The position numbers and the translations under genes were made by a program. Below the pieces are notes generated by a model that was given only the letters and a program-made list of their open reading frames with translations, was not told the origin of the DNA and ran no database searches. A DNA stretch of 64,000 nucleotides from M3007 sp043764095. Its GTDB lineage: Bacteria > Bacteroidota > Bacteroidia > Chitinophagales > Saprospiraceae. The stretch covers positions 20,004 through 84,003 of the forward strand of contig JAYUKX010000203.1 of assembly GCA_043764095.1 (NCBI GenBank). Reading direction: 5' to 3'. Positions 1 through 7,879 of the stretch are shown in pieces. The stretch's first letter is position 1. Each line of letters begins with the position of its first letter.

Positions 1-2
1 CC

Positions 3-818
3 CAACTGAATAACGAATTGATGGACTTTGGCAAACAATTGCTGCAAACATCCGCCGCCGCGCCTGAAATGACCGCCAAAGTGAACCCTGAATTAATGAC
101 CCGACGCGCTTTTTGGAGGAATATTACGATGATCCTGACTGCGTTGACATTGTTTGTCGGCGCGGTATATCTTATTTTTAGGAAAAAAGAAACAGCAGTT
201 CCCGTACCGACACAACAGCCACAAGAACAACGCACAACCCCACCACCTACGAACAACCCAACCACTCCTGTGGACAAACAGGGCGATAATAAAATCAGCG
301 AACCCATGGCCCAACTGCGCCCCGATGAGCGCTTGGCCCGACCGCGCTATGCTGCGCCCGAAGCGATCCTGATCCGCGGTGATGAGGATGTGAACAAGGC
401 TCAAAAAGCCCTGCTAGACCAGTTGTGGTACACCGATTACCCACTAAAAGGTTTGAACGTGAGCAACCCATTTGCAAAAACCGACGAAAGTCTGAAAAAA
501 CGAGATTTTAACGCCGCTTATCTCGCTTTGGGACAATTGGCATCTGCTCAACCAAACAACGACACCCTCCGTTACCTGCAAGGATATTGCCTGCTGGAAA
601 TGGCGGAAGGCGAAGAAGCCTTGACGTATTTTGACGCACTGCAAGGCCGCCACGCCGCTTGGGAACCGCAGTTGCAATGGTACAGGGGATTGGCCATGCT
701 GCTGACCAACGAGCAGGTAAAGGCATTGGCAGTATTCAAAAAGATGGCTGCAAATCCAAAGCATCTCTATTTTAAGGAGGCTGTGAAAGCAGTAGATTTA
801 ATGACAAAAAGGAAATGA
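3..818 (+). CDS. Single-pass membrane protein with TPR-like C-terminus, 5' partial
   Basis: The reading frame is open from base 3 with no stop or convincing start before it, so the gene probably begins upstream of the window. The visible part has a short cytoplasmic N-terminal piece, one membrane segment (about residues 38-55 counted from the ATG at 21), a Pro/Thr/Gln-rich linker, and a C-terminal region with helical TPR-like character. Bacteroidota often encode an ECF sigma factor, a single-pass TPR protein of this shape and a TPR-CHAT protein side by side. The CHAT gene 3' of it and the sigma fragment at 3715 fit that arrangement. A membrane-anchored adaptor or anti-sigma-like role is an inference; the exact family is not recognised. 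Confidence 0.6.
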   Translation, partial: QLNNELMDFGKQLLQTSAAAPEMTAKVNPELMTRRAFWRNITMILTALTLFVGAVYLIFRKKETAVPVPTQQPQEQRTTPPPTNNPTTPVDKQGDNKISEPMAQLRPDERLARPRYAAPEAILIRGDEDVNKAQKALLDQLWYTDYPLKGLNVSNPFAKTDESLKKRDFNAAYLALGQLASAQPNNDTLRYLQGYCLLEMAEGEEALTYFDALQGRHAAWEPQLQWYRGLAMLLTNEQVKALAVFKKMAANPKHLYFKEAVKAVDLMTKRK

Positions 819-883
819 TTCGTGTTGTACTGGCCTTTATATGATTGGCGGTAGTATTTGATTTCATCTTTTTTATTCTAAAC

Positions 884-907
884 ACCTGATCCGATAATCA
901 GGTATTT
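884..907 (+). terminator. Weak hairpin downstream of the membrane protein
   Basis: A 7-bp stem (ACCTGAT/ATCAGGT) with a 6-nt loop lies 65 bases after the stop at 818 and is followed by ATTTAT. It is a poor intrinsic terminator because it lacks a real T-tract. Confidence 0.3.
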
Positions 908-919
908 ATACGCTTGTGC

Positions 920-1057
920 AGTAGCAATGAGCGCGTTTTATAAGCATTGGTTGGAAGGGGAATCGCCATTCCGGAGGCGTTCCACACCACGCAGTCGGAA
1001 TTGCAGGTCAAATATGGTGAGGCGTTTAAATGGGCGGGGTTTGTGTTGGTGGAGTAA
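920..1057 (+). pseudogene. Remnant of a second CHAT gene (C-terminal tail only)
   Basis: From about 927 the sequence encodes AFYKHWLEGE, then shifts frame and continues as IPEAF...QVKYGEAFKWAGFVLVE with a stop at 1055-1057. This matches, almost residue for residue, the last 40 residues of the complete CHAT protein ending at 3691. One base has been lost after the GE codons. No start or upstream CHAT domain remains, so this is a decayed 3' end of a paralogous CHAT gene left between the membrane-protein gene and the intact CHAT gene. The rest of the 819-1240 gap holds no other recognisable gene. Confidence 0.8.
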
Positions 1058-1240
1058 AGATCTTTGTGACTACCCAGTTATTTCTTCTGGGGAAGTTGAA
1101 GCAGATTGAATGGGCTTGTTGCGGAGGAAGATATGTGCCTGATAAAAAAAAGGTATTTATATGGGGCTACAGCACACCTTTAATACCCGTACCTTGCAAC
1201 CATATTTTTAATCCACCTTCAGAAAAACAAACTTTACCCT

Positions 1241-3691
1241 ATGATGCACACCATCTTATGGGCGGCTCTGTGCCTTGCCCCTTGTTTGCTTTTTTCCCAA
1301 ACGGTTGATTCTGCTGCTTTTCTACAGGTGGACAGTCTGATCCGGGTTTCGCGCGCGCTTACCGGTATGCAGGAATTTGACAAAGCCTTCGAAGTGAATG
1401 CTGCCGCTGAAAAACTTGCGCTCGAAAAATTTGGGCACGAGTCGGCGAAGTATGGGAATTGCTGTTTCAATAGGGGAAAGATAAACTACATCAACAGAAA
1501 TTATCCGGAAGCCAAAAAATGGTTCTTGGAAGTCAAAGCCATTCGGGAAAAAACACTGGGAAAAGAGCACCTCGATTATGCCAAGAGTCTAATGATCCTT
1601 GGAGTGCTCTTCCAGAATATGGATGCCTACGAACAAGCCGAGTTATTCATGCTCAATGCCACAGCCATTTACGAAAAAAAATTGGGGAAGGAACATGCTG
1701 ATTATGCCTCATCTTTGAACAGCCTCGCAAGCCTTTATGAGGATATGGGTAACTACAAACAAGCCGAGTTATGCTTGCTCAATGCCATAGCCATCTACGA
1801 AAAAATATTGGGGAAGAAAAATCCCGATTATGCCTCATCCTTGAACAGCCTCGCAAGCCTTTACAAGGATATGGGCAACTATGAAAAAGCCGAATCGCTT
1901 TACCTAGCAACCATAGATATTTGGGAAAAAGAGTTAGGAAAAGATCATCCCTATTATGCCACAGACCTAAACAACCTCGCAATCCTTTATAAGGAAATGG
2001 GCCTCGTCGAAAAAGCGGAACCACTCTATATAGAAATATCGCAAGTAAAGCAAGATGAACTAAGAAAAGCAAGCTTCCTCTCCGAGCAAGAACTAAGATA
2101 TTATGTGGGCTTATTTTACTCAAGCCAAGACGAAGCCCTTTCTTTTGTACAACAGTCTGCCAATAAAAAAATAACTGAAGTCTGTTTTGATAACTCCCTA
2201 TTTTACAAGGGCTTTGTACTACAGGCCATCGGGCAGATCAAACGATTGTCTCTTTCCAATCCACTTATCGCTGAAAACTTGAATTTGCTCAAAACCTATG
2301 CTAGTAATCTCGCTTACCAGTATGACCAGCCCATCGCCGATTTCGATAGCGCAGCCGTAGCAGAACTAAAAGACCAAGTCGAAGAACTCGAAAAAGAACT
2401 CGCCCAGACTTGTGGCCAAGCCATCCAGCAGGTCAAATGGCAACAAGTTCAGGCGGCATTGAGACCTAATGAAGCATCTGTTGAGTTTGTCAATTATTTT
2501 TTTGATCCAAAAGAACAAACCGACAGCATGATGTATGCCGCCCTCATACTCTTGTCGGGCGCAGATTCCCCAATATTTATCCCCCTCTTCGAAGAAGAAC
2601 AACTCGCCGCCCTCCTGAAAACCGAGGGCAAGCAGCAACCCGCTTTTTACAACAACCTCTACGATGCTGGCAAAACTGGCGATCAACTCTACAACCTGAT
2701 CTGGAAACCCATCGCCGCCGCCTTACCCAAAGGCACCACGGTGTATTGTTCGCCTTCGGGCTTGCTCCACCGCATCAACCTCGGCGCAATACCAACGCCT
2801 GACGGAAAAACCTTGACCGAAAAACACCGCTTGAACACGCTGGGTAGCACTCGTCAGTTGGTTGTGCCGCAAGTTTCCGTTTCCACCCAAAACGCTACTG
2901 CACAACTCTACGGCGGTATCCAGTATGACGCTATTCCCCTTGTGGCCGCCAATTCTGATGAAAACTCCGATGACATAGCCGCCCAGCGCGGCCCCAATTG
3001 GGGTGGAGAAAATGACTCCACCCTGCGCGGCGATATCTGGAATTACCTCCGCTGGACGGAAGTGGAAATCAGTACCGCCGCCGAGATCATGAAAGGTAAG
3101 GGCATTGCGCCTACTGTAAAAAAAGGCGCTGAAGCCACCGAAGAATCGTTCAAATCTATCGGTGTTAATGGCCCTTCCCCGGGCATCCTGCACATTGCCA
3201 CACACGGTTTTTTCTTCCCCGACCCAAAAGATGAGCAGGTGAGCGGCGAAAAAGTGTTTAAAGTATCAGAAAACCCCATGATCCGCTCCGGTCTCGTACT
3301 AGCAGGCGGCAATCACGCCTGGAAAACGGGCAAACCCTTACGACCTGACTTGGAAGACGGGATCCTGACCGCCTACGAAATCAGCCAAATGAACCTCTCC
3401 AATACCGAACTCGTGGTGCTATCCGCCTGCGAAACGGGCCTCGGTGACCTCGTGGGCAACGAGGGGGTCTATGGCCTCCAACGCGCCTTCAAAATAGCGG
3501 GTGCCAAATACCTCATCATGTCGCTGTGGCAGGTGCCTGATTATCAGACGCAGGTGTTTATGACTGCTTTTTACAAGCATTGGTTGGAAGGGGAAATGAC
3601 TATACCCGACGCATTTCGCCAAACCCAAATGGAACTCAAGGTCAAATATGGTGATGCGTTCAAATGGGCGGGATTTGTGTTGGTGGAGTAA
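1241..3691 (+). CDS. TPR-CHAT domain protein (caspase-like peptidase family)
   Basis: This 816-residue protein opens with a signal-peptide-like segment (residues 1-20, ending near FSQ). It then has at least four 42-residue kinesin-light-chain-type TPRs (about residues 45-270), a helical linker and a C-terminal CHAT domain (about 480-816). The caspase-like dyad is visible as His655 in ATHGFFF and Cys730 in SACETG. CHAT proteins are caspase-hemoglobinase-fold proteases that usually act in signalling or conflict systems. The signal peptide suggests export, which sets it apart from cytoplasmic TPR-CHAT effectors. Two ATGs are adjacent (1241 and 1244) and either could be used. The TPR units at 1631, 1757 and 1883 are spaced exactly 126 bp apart and the first two are nearly identical in DNA, showing recent repeat turnover. 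The substrate is unknown. Confidence 0.88.
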   Translation: MMHTILWAALCLAPCLLFSQTVDSAAFLQVDSLIRVSRALTGMQEFDKAFEVNAAAEKLALEKFGHESAKYGNCCFNRGKINYINRNYPEAKKWFLEVKAIREKTLGKEHLDYAKSLMILGVLFQNMDAYEQAELFMLNATAIYEKKLGKEHADYASSLNSLASLYEDMGNYKQAELCLLNAIAIYEKILGKKNPDYASSLNSLASLYKDMGNYEKAESLYLATIDIWEKELGKDHPYYATDLNNLAILYKEMGLVEKAEPLYIEISQVKQDELRKASFLSEQELRYYVGLFYSSQDEALSFVQQSANKKITEVCFDNSLFYKGFVLQAIGQIKRLSLSNPLIAENLNLLKTYASNLAYQYDQPIADFDSAAVAELKDQVEELEKELAQTCGQAIQQVKWQQVQAALRPNEASVEFVNYFFDPKEQTDSMMYAALILLSGADSPIFIPLFEEEQLAALLKTEGKQQPAFYNNLYDAGKTGDQLYNLIWKPIAAALPKGTTVYCSPSGLLHRINLGAIPTPDGKTLTEKHRLNTLGSTRQLVVPQVSVSTQNATAQLYGGIQYDAIPLVAANSDENSDDIAAQRGPNWGGENDSTLRGDIWNYLRWTEVEISTAAEIMKGKGIAPTVKKGAEATEESFKSIGVNGPSPGILHIATHGFFFPDPKDEQVSGEKVFKVSENPMIRSGLVLAGGNHAWKTGKPLRPDLEDGILTAYEISQMNLSNTELVVLSACETGLGDLVGNEGVYGLQRAFKIAGAKYLIMSLWQVPDYQTQVFMTAFYKHWLEGEMTIPDAFRQTQMELKVKYGDAFKWAGFVLVE

Positions 3692-3708
3692 TGATAAAGT
3701 GAAACTCA

Positions 3709-3813
3709 CCGCATCAGATCGCTGAATCCATCGGATTTAGTAACGCCAATAGTGTGAACAGCAAAAAATACAGCTGTTTGCAAAAATTGCGCGAACTGAT
3801 AAAGGCATCTTAA
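3709..3813 (+). pseudogene. Fragment of ECF sigma factor (region 4 tail)
   Basis: The frame ending at the TAA at 3811-3813 reads QIAESIGFSNANSV followed by KKYSCLQKLRELIKAS. This is the helix-turn-helix end of the ECF-type sigma factors that accompany CHAT loci in Bacteroidota. The frame is closed by a TGA at 3700-3702 and has no start codon or region 2, so only the last 30 or so codons survive. Together with the CHAT tail at 927-1057 it indicates that duplicated sigma/membrane-protein/CHAT cassettes have been deleted and rearranged here. Confidence 0.7.
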
Positions 3814-3995
3814 CTTTCATAATCTCTTTAAACATTTTACCATGGACGAGTGTATGTCCAGGCTTTTTTGATACTGGAGACACCATCAGGTATTATTTTA
3901 GCGATGGTAGCACTATAGATCATGGTTCTACTAATAGAGTACCCCCAACCCCAAGAAACGTCTAGTAAGAAAACCATCTAGTCATATTTTCTCCA
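3814..3995. other. Intergenic stretch with a short unassigned open frame
   Basis: Between the sigma fragment and the terminator at 3998, one frame stays open and ends in a TAG at 3964-3966, with a readable FFDTGDTIRYYFSDGSTI segment. It has no convincing start. It may be the tail of another lost gene, but I do not recognise it. Confidence 0.3.
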
Positions 3996-3997
3996 AG

Positions 3998-4033
3998 CGC
4001 TATTCAGGATTTCCTGGGTAGCGTTTTTTTTTT
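3998..4033 (+). terminator. Strong intrinsic terminator closing the CHAT locus
   Basis: CGCTATTCAGGA pairs with TCCTGGGTAGCG (two G-T wobbles) and is followed immediately by a run of ten T residues. It ends the CHAT/sigma remnant region on the plus strand and directly abuts the 182-bp repeat element. Confidence 0.75.
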
Positions 4034-4214
4034 GAAAAACTTAGCCCAACGGTTTCGAGTCAAAAAAGTAGGCAATTTTTGGTCAGACGAGCCACTTTTT
4101 TGAGTTCGATGCAGCGCACCCCGCCGAGCAGGGCACGGTCGGACGAAAAAAATGGTGAAGTATGGCTAAAAATTGACCTTTTTTGGCCGAAATGGGAGTG
4201 GGCTAAGTATTTAC
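4033..4214 (+). repeat. 182-bp interspersed element with terminal inverted repeats, copy 1
   Basis: The core 4039-4208 starts with ACTTAGCCCA and ends with its exact reverse complement TGGGCTAAGT, and flanking bases extend the match to GAAAAACTTAG...GTATTTAC. The same 170-bp core lies in inverted orientation at 21012-21181, and the two differ at only about four positions. Size, terminal repeats and lack of a transposase are typical of a MITE-like non-autonomous element. A short open frame running through both copies looks incidental. The element ends 19-25 bases before the start of the VOC gene, so it forms that gene's immediate upstream region. Confidence 0.85.
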
Positions 4215-4232
4215 AATTTATCAAGAAAAAAA

Positions 4233-4628
4233 ATGCCACAACACCTCGCCCATATCGCGTTAGTTATCGATGATTACGATGCCGCTATTGAATACTATAC
4301 CAAAACCCTAAGTTTTACGCTCTTGGAAGATACCCACCTGAGTACCACCAAACGTTGGGTGTTGGTGGCCCCTTCGGGTTCCACAGGCTGTAGCATCTTA
4401 TTGGCACAAGCCGCTAACGACGAACAAAAAACTAGAATTGGTAACCAAACTGGCGGACGCGTTTTCTTGTTCCTCCATACCGATGATTTTTGGCTTTATC
4501 ACAACGATTTAATGGCAAAAGGCGTGGAATTTGTACGAGAACCAGTAAAAGAACCTTATGGCACCGTTGCGGTGTTCAAAGATAAATACGGTAATTTATG
4601 GGATTTGATCGAGCCCTTGAAAGTATAG
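4233..4628 (+). CDS. VOC family protein (glyoxalase/bleomycin-resistance fold)
   Basis: The protein has 131 residues from the ATG at 4233. The frame could extend upstream to 4173, but that part lies in the repeat element and the family N-terminus begins at PQHLAHIALVI. One vicinal-oxygen-chelate unit pair is visible: HIALVIDDYDAAIEYY at the start, a hydrophobic middle around VLVAPSG, and the closing GNLWDLIEP, whose Glu is a usual metal ligand together with the early His. Members bind a divalent metal and act as glyoxalases, epimerases, dioxygenases or resistance proteins; substrate cannot be assigned. It converges on the Wzc-like gene with a gap of only four bases. Its upstream DNA was replaced by the mobile element, so its expression may now depend on sequences in that element. 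Confidence 0.85.
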   Translation: MPQHLAHIALVIDDYDAAIEYYTKTLSFTLLEDTHLSTTKRWVLVAPSGSTGCSILLAQAANDEQKTRIGNQTGGRVFLFLHTDDFWLYHNDLMAKGVEFVREPVKEPYGTVAVFKDKYGNLWDLIEPLKV

Positions 4629-4632
4629 AAAA

Positions 4633-6873
4633 TTACTTCGCCATATTCTTACTATCCACACCAGCCAAAATAGAACCACCATATTTGCTCCCCAATCCCT
4701 TTAAATAATCCAAAGAGGTTTTATCGCGGCTATTGAGTACTGCATTGGCATTAAAAACAGCGATCACTTTATCGGCAAACGGAATCAACTCCTGCGCATC
4801 CGAAAACTGGTTCAAAGCAGCCGCTTCCAGAAAAATATAATCAAAATGTTCTCCTAATTCATTCAAAAATAACTTAAACTGATCGGGTGGAAGCATTTCA
4901 GCAGGAGAAATATGGATACCAAAATGGGCAACTACCATCACCAATCCTTGTCCTACACCCACCACACTACCCGGATAAAAAGTATCGGAAAGATCGTGCT
5001 TGCGCAATATTTTGGCCACCGGGCCAACATGGTTCGTATTGGGATTGGCCAATTCACTAGGCAATGGCGTCTTGAAATTTGTATCTAAAATCAACACTTT
5101 TTTATGGTTGGCTGCCATTGCATTAGCGAGGGCATACCCTGTTGAAGTTTTTCCTTGTTGAGGGCGTGTGCTGGTAAATAAAAACACCTTTGCATTCATG
5201 GCAATGAGCTGATTGCGCATTTTTCGCAGGTTTTCGCGGTACTCGCTAAATTGCGGCATTTCGCCGTTGGTAGAAAAAATACGTTGAAAATCTAGATCGG
5301 CCATTTTGATAAATGGCGTATAGCCCAATAAGGGCAAGCCTCCTGTGTAACGGCCAAACATTTCGGGCGATTGGATACTATTGTCCAAAAATGCCAGTCC
5401 AAAAAGCGTCAATACAGATAATGTACCTACGACAATTGCCGCAAAAATACTCAACAACGTCCGGCGGTTAGGCTCTGGCCATTCGGGCAATTGTGCATTT
5501 TCAATAACATGCAATGGGTTTTCGGCATTGGCCAAGGCTAAGTTCGCATTGATCAATTCGTCATTTACTTTTTTGAATTCCTCATCTGCATTTTCTTGGT
5601 CGCTACTCAATCCGGTGGCTACCTCGTCGTTGGTGACATATACACTGAGTTTATCGGTGCGTTGGCGAATCTCACTTTCAAGCGTGCCAATGGATTTTTC
5701 CGCTTCAATGCGATCCATATCCGCCTGTACTTTTTCTTTAAATAAGTCTTCTTTGGTGCGGCGGGAATCTTCATTTTTATTGGATTTACCCAAATTACCA
5801 GCGCTACTTTGCAAAGCCATATCCAACGCATGCCGCGCACCTGCCAATTCGGCTTCTAATCGGGCATCTTTACCTCCGGTGGCAGTACTTTTTTCCGTAA
5901 GTGTCCGCACTTTGGCATTTAGGTCGGCCACATTATATTTATCTACTACCCTTGCCCTGGTTTCGCCGGCATCCATATTGCCACGGGTATCGATATATTG
6001 CTGTATTTTGCCTACGGCTTCAGCACTCGATAATCGTTTGGATTCCGCTTTTTGTTTTTGCAATTCCAAGTCGCCAATTTGTGTCACCAATTCCTCACTT
6101 TGTTTGCCCAATGCAGGCAAACCTTTCCTATACAAATAAGCGTAACGGCGGTTTTTGATGGTATCTACCACAGACTTTTTCTCGGCGGCCAATTGTCTGT
6201 AAAACTGTACATTTTTACGTTTTTCCCTAACCGAAAGATTTTGGTAGTAATTCATAAACAGATTTACATACGCATTGGCTATAAACTGCGAGAGTTTAGC
6301 ATTTTCTGTAACAAATTCGATGGAAAGGTAATCGGTAGTACCCTTGCGTTTTACGGTCAGGCTGCGCCCAATGGCATCGTGGTCGTAGCCATAAGTACGC
6401 GAAACACGATCAATTAAATAATCTAATTCTTGGCTAAAAGCAGGATCGCTGATGCTGTCCAGTTTGATTTTACTCAATTCAACACGTAATTTTTCCGCAT
6501 CTTCTTGAATATTAGGGCCATAAATAGAAAGATCGGGCTTGCGGAATGGCCAATCGGTATTTGTGCCTTTTTCAGCATTCAGGTCGTGCTGAAGCATATA
6601 AAGGCTAAGTAATTTAAAACTAGAACGGGATTGTGCGAAGTCGATAAGGTTGGAAAATGCGTTTTCGATCTGAAACTGCTGTACAAAGGCATCATCTCCA
6701 TTAGAGTTGAAGCCTTTGTAGTTCACAATACCAGTCGCCATGATGATATTCGCCTTATAGCGTTCAGGTTTCTTACCGATGAGGTAAAAAACAATGCCTG
6801 CGGAAGCGAGCATGGCCGATAAAATCAACCATTTGCGCCGACTCAGGATTTGGAGGAGGTGACCAAAATCCAT
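4633..6873 (-). CDS. Wzc/GumC-like polysaccharide co-polymerase with degenerate BY-kinase domain
   Basis: This 746-residue inner-membrane protein has a first membrane segment at about residues 15-33, a Wzz-type periplasmic region, long coiled coils (about 200-440), a second membrane segment at about 472-495, and a cytoplasmic P-loop domain. The family controls chain length and export of capsular or exopolysaccharide. The kinase motifs are eroded. Walker A reads STRPQQGKTS with Lys575 kept. Walker A' reads LILDTNFK instead of DxDxR. Walker B reads YIFLEAAAL, with Glu (about 679) for the usual Asp. There is no C-terminal tyrosine cluster. ATP binding may persist, but autophosphorylation is doubtful. 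An O-antigen ligase-like gene lies 1 kb away on the same strand. Start: the first Met, immediately before the typical DFGHLLQILSRRKW. Confidence 0.88.
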   Translation of the reverse strand: MDFGHLLQILSRRKWLILSAMLASAGIVFYLIGKKPERYKANIIMATGIVNYKGFNSNGDDAFVQQFQIENAFSNLIDFAQSRSSFKLLSLYMLQHDLNAEKGTNTDWPFRKPDLSIYGPNIQEDAEKLRVELSKIKLDSISDPAFSQELDYLIDRVSRTYGYDHDAIGRSLTVKRKGTTDYLSIEFVTENAKLSQFIANAYVNLFMNYYQNLSVREKRKNVQFYRQLAAEKKSVVDTIKNRRYAYLYRKGLPALGKQSEELVTQIGDLELQKQKAESKRLSSAEAVGKIQQYIDTRGNMDAGETRARVVDKYNVADLNAKVRTLTEKSTATGGKDARLEAELAGARHALDMALQSSAGNLGKSNKNEDSRRTKEDLFKEKVQADMDRIEAEKSIGTLESEIRQRTDKLSVYVTNDEVATGLSSDQENADEEFKKVNDELINANLALANAENPLHVIENAQLPEWPEPNRRTLLSIFAAIVVGTLSVLTLFGLAFLDNSIQSPEMFGRYTGGLPLLGYTPFIKMADLDFQRIFSTNGEMPQFSEYRENLRKMRNQLIAMNAKVFLFTSTRPQQGKTSTGYALANAMAANHKKVLILDTNFKTPLPSELANPNTNHVGPVAKILRKHDLSDTFYPGSVVGVGQGLVMVVAHFGIHISPAEMLPPDQFKLFLNELGEHFDYIFLEAAALNQFSDAQELIPFADKVIAVFNANAVLNSRDKTSLDYLKGLGSKYGGSILAGVDSKNMAK

Positions 6874-6896
6874 ACTATGATAATCAGTTTCAAGTG

Positions 6897-6904
6897 CAAA
6901 AGTA
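6897..6904 (-). promoter_or_regulatory. Bacteroidota -7 box for the Wzc-like gene
   Basis: On the minus strand this reads TACTTTTG, a match to TAnnTTTG, 23 bases before the start codon at 6873. A TTG occurs upstream but at short spacing, so only the -7 element is well supported. The remainder of the 346-bp divergent region (6874-7219) is AT-rich with no gene or repeat that I can see. Confidence 0.45.
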
Positions 6905-7203
6905 GAGTTTAGACATTACAATTTTAGCATCTAAATATCTACAGGGAGCGAGATTAAAAAAAAGTAGTGTAAGTATTGCCCCGTTACAAGGGCGCGATTA
7001 AATAAAGGATTAAAATAAAAGGTTGTAATGTTATAAGCAAAGGTCGTGCCAATTATTTTACGGTATCTGGTTGTTGATGGTATTTTGATAAAAAAAATAT
7101 TTTTATTTTTGGGTTTTGACTTGAGATAGTTGGTTTTGACACATTGTTGCCGCAAAAAAATCAAACAAATCCACGAAATACAAACCAATAACTGAATAAC
7201 ACG

Positions 7204-7211
7204 TAACTTTG
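7204..7211 (+). promoter_or_regulatory. Bacteroidota -7 box next to the start codon
   Basis: TAACTTTG matches TAnnTTTG and ends only 8 bases before the ATG at 7220, implying a very short or absent 5' leader. No clear -33 TTG is visible at the usual distance. Confidence 0.45.
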
Positions 7212-7219
7212 GCTCATAT

Positions 7220-7720
7220 ATGAAATTCACAGCCATCATCGAAAATTTTAATACACCTTTGTGGACCTACCATATAAAGGTGCCTTTGGCCATTGCCGAT
7301 CATTTTTTGGACAACGGTACCCGTCGTGTTTATTGTAAATTAAATGGAAAGCGCGAGTTCCAATGCGCCATTATGCCCGCAGGCGATAATGTGTTTTTTA
7401 TTTTGGTGAATAAAAAACTCAGGGAACGGCTCAAACTCACCGATGGCACCGAAGTAAACGTGACTTTGCGCAAAGACGATAGCAAATACGGCCTTCCAAT
7501 GCCCGAAGAATTGCAGGAAGTGCTCAACACGGATCAAGAGGGGAACGACCTATTTCAAGCACTTACGCCCGGCAAAAAACGCTCCCTTTTGCATATTGTA
7601 GGCACTTATAAAACAACCGATCTCAAAATAAAAAAATCACTCGTAATTATTGACCACCTGAAAATGACAGGCGGCAAAGTATTGTTTAAACAATTGGGCG
7701 AATCGTTGAAACAGGTTTAG
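7220..7720 (+). CDS. DUF1905 / YdeI-OmpD-associated family protein
   Basis: A 166-residue cytoplasmic protein. The N-terminal half (MKFTAIIENF, then VPLAIADHF, RRVYCKLNGK and a double-psi-like strand pattern ending in VNVTLRKDD) matches the DUF1905 fold. The C-terminal half (FQALTPGKKRSLLHIVGTYK, then LKIKKSLVIIDHL) matches the YdeI/OmpD-associated segment with its conserved LTPGKK-RSLLHxV pattern. The family is widespread in Bacteroidota and linked to bacteriocin or stress tolerance only by distant homologues, so the role here is unknown. The stop codon TAG at 7718-7720 shares its last base with the first base of a 157-bp palindromic element. Confidence 0.8.
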   Translation: MKFTAIIENFNTPLWTYHIKVPLAIADHFLDNGTRRVYCKLNGKREFQCAIMPAGDNVFFILVNKKLRERLKLTDGTEVNVTLRKDDSKYGLPMPEELQEVLNTDQEGNDLFQALTPGKKRSLLHIVGTYKTTDLKIKKSLVIIDHLKMTGGKVLFKQLGESLKQV

Positions 7721-7876
7721 GAACGATAAAACAATAGGTTTTCATTTTTGGGTAGATTAATTTTTGCTCAGACAAGTATCTTTTTGTGCGAATAGTGGGG
7801 CTATTTAAACGAAAAGATAGGCAGTATGAGCGGAAAGAAATCAGCCAAAAGTGACAACGTATTGTTTTATCGTTCC
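7720..7876. repeat. 157-bp palindromic element, copy A
   Basis: The two ends are exact inverted copies over 17 bases (GGAACGATAAAACAATA). The arms are 76 bases each around the central loop TGGGG at 7796-7800, with the innermost part (TATCTTTTTGTGCGAATAG against CTATTTAAACGAAAAGATA) also pairing. The trinucleotide TTA flanks it on both sides (7717-7719 and 7877-7879). It fills the gap between two convergent genes and probably acts as a bidirectional terminator. Other copies are at 44768-44924 and 53104-53260. Confidence 0.85.
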
Positions 7877-7879
7877 TTA

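Noticed and set aside
4079..4273. Open frame beginning MVRRATFLSSMQRT inside the 182-bp element, with a twin at 20944-21141
   Set aside because: It follows the repeat rather than a gene: both copies run out of the element into unrelated sequence, there is no start signal, and the composition reflects the repeat.
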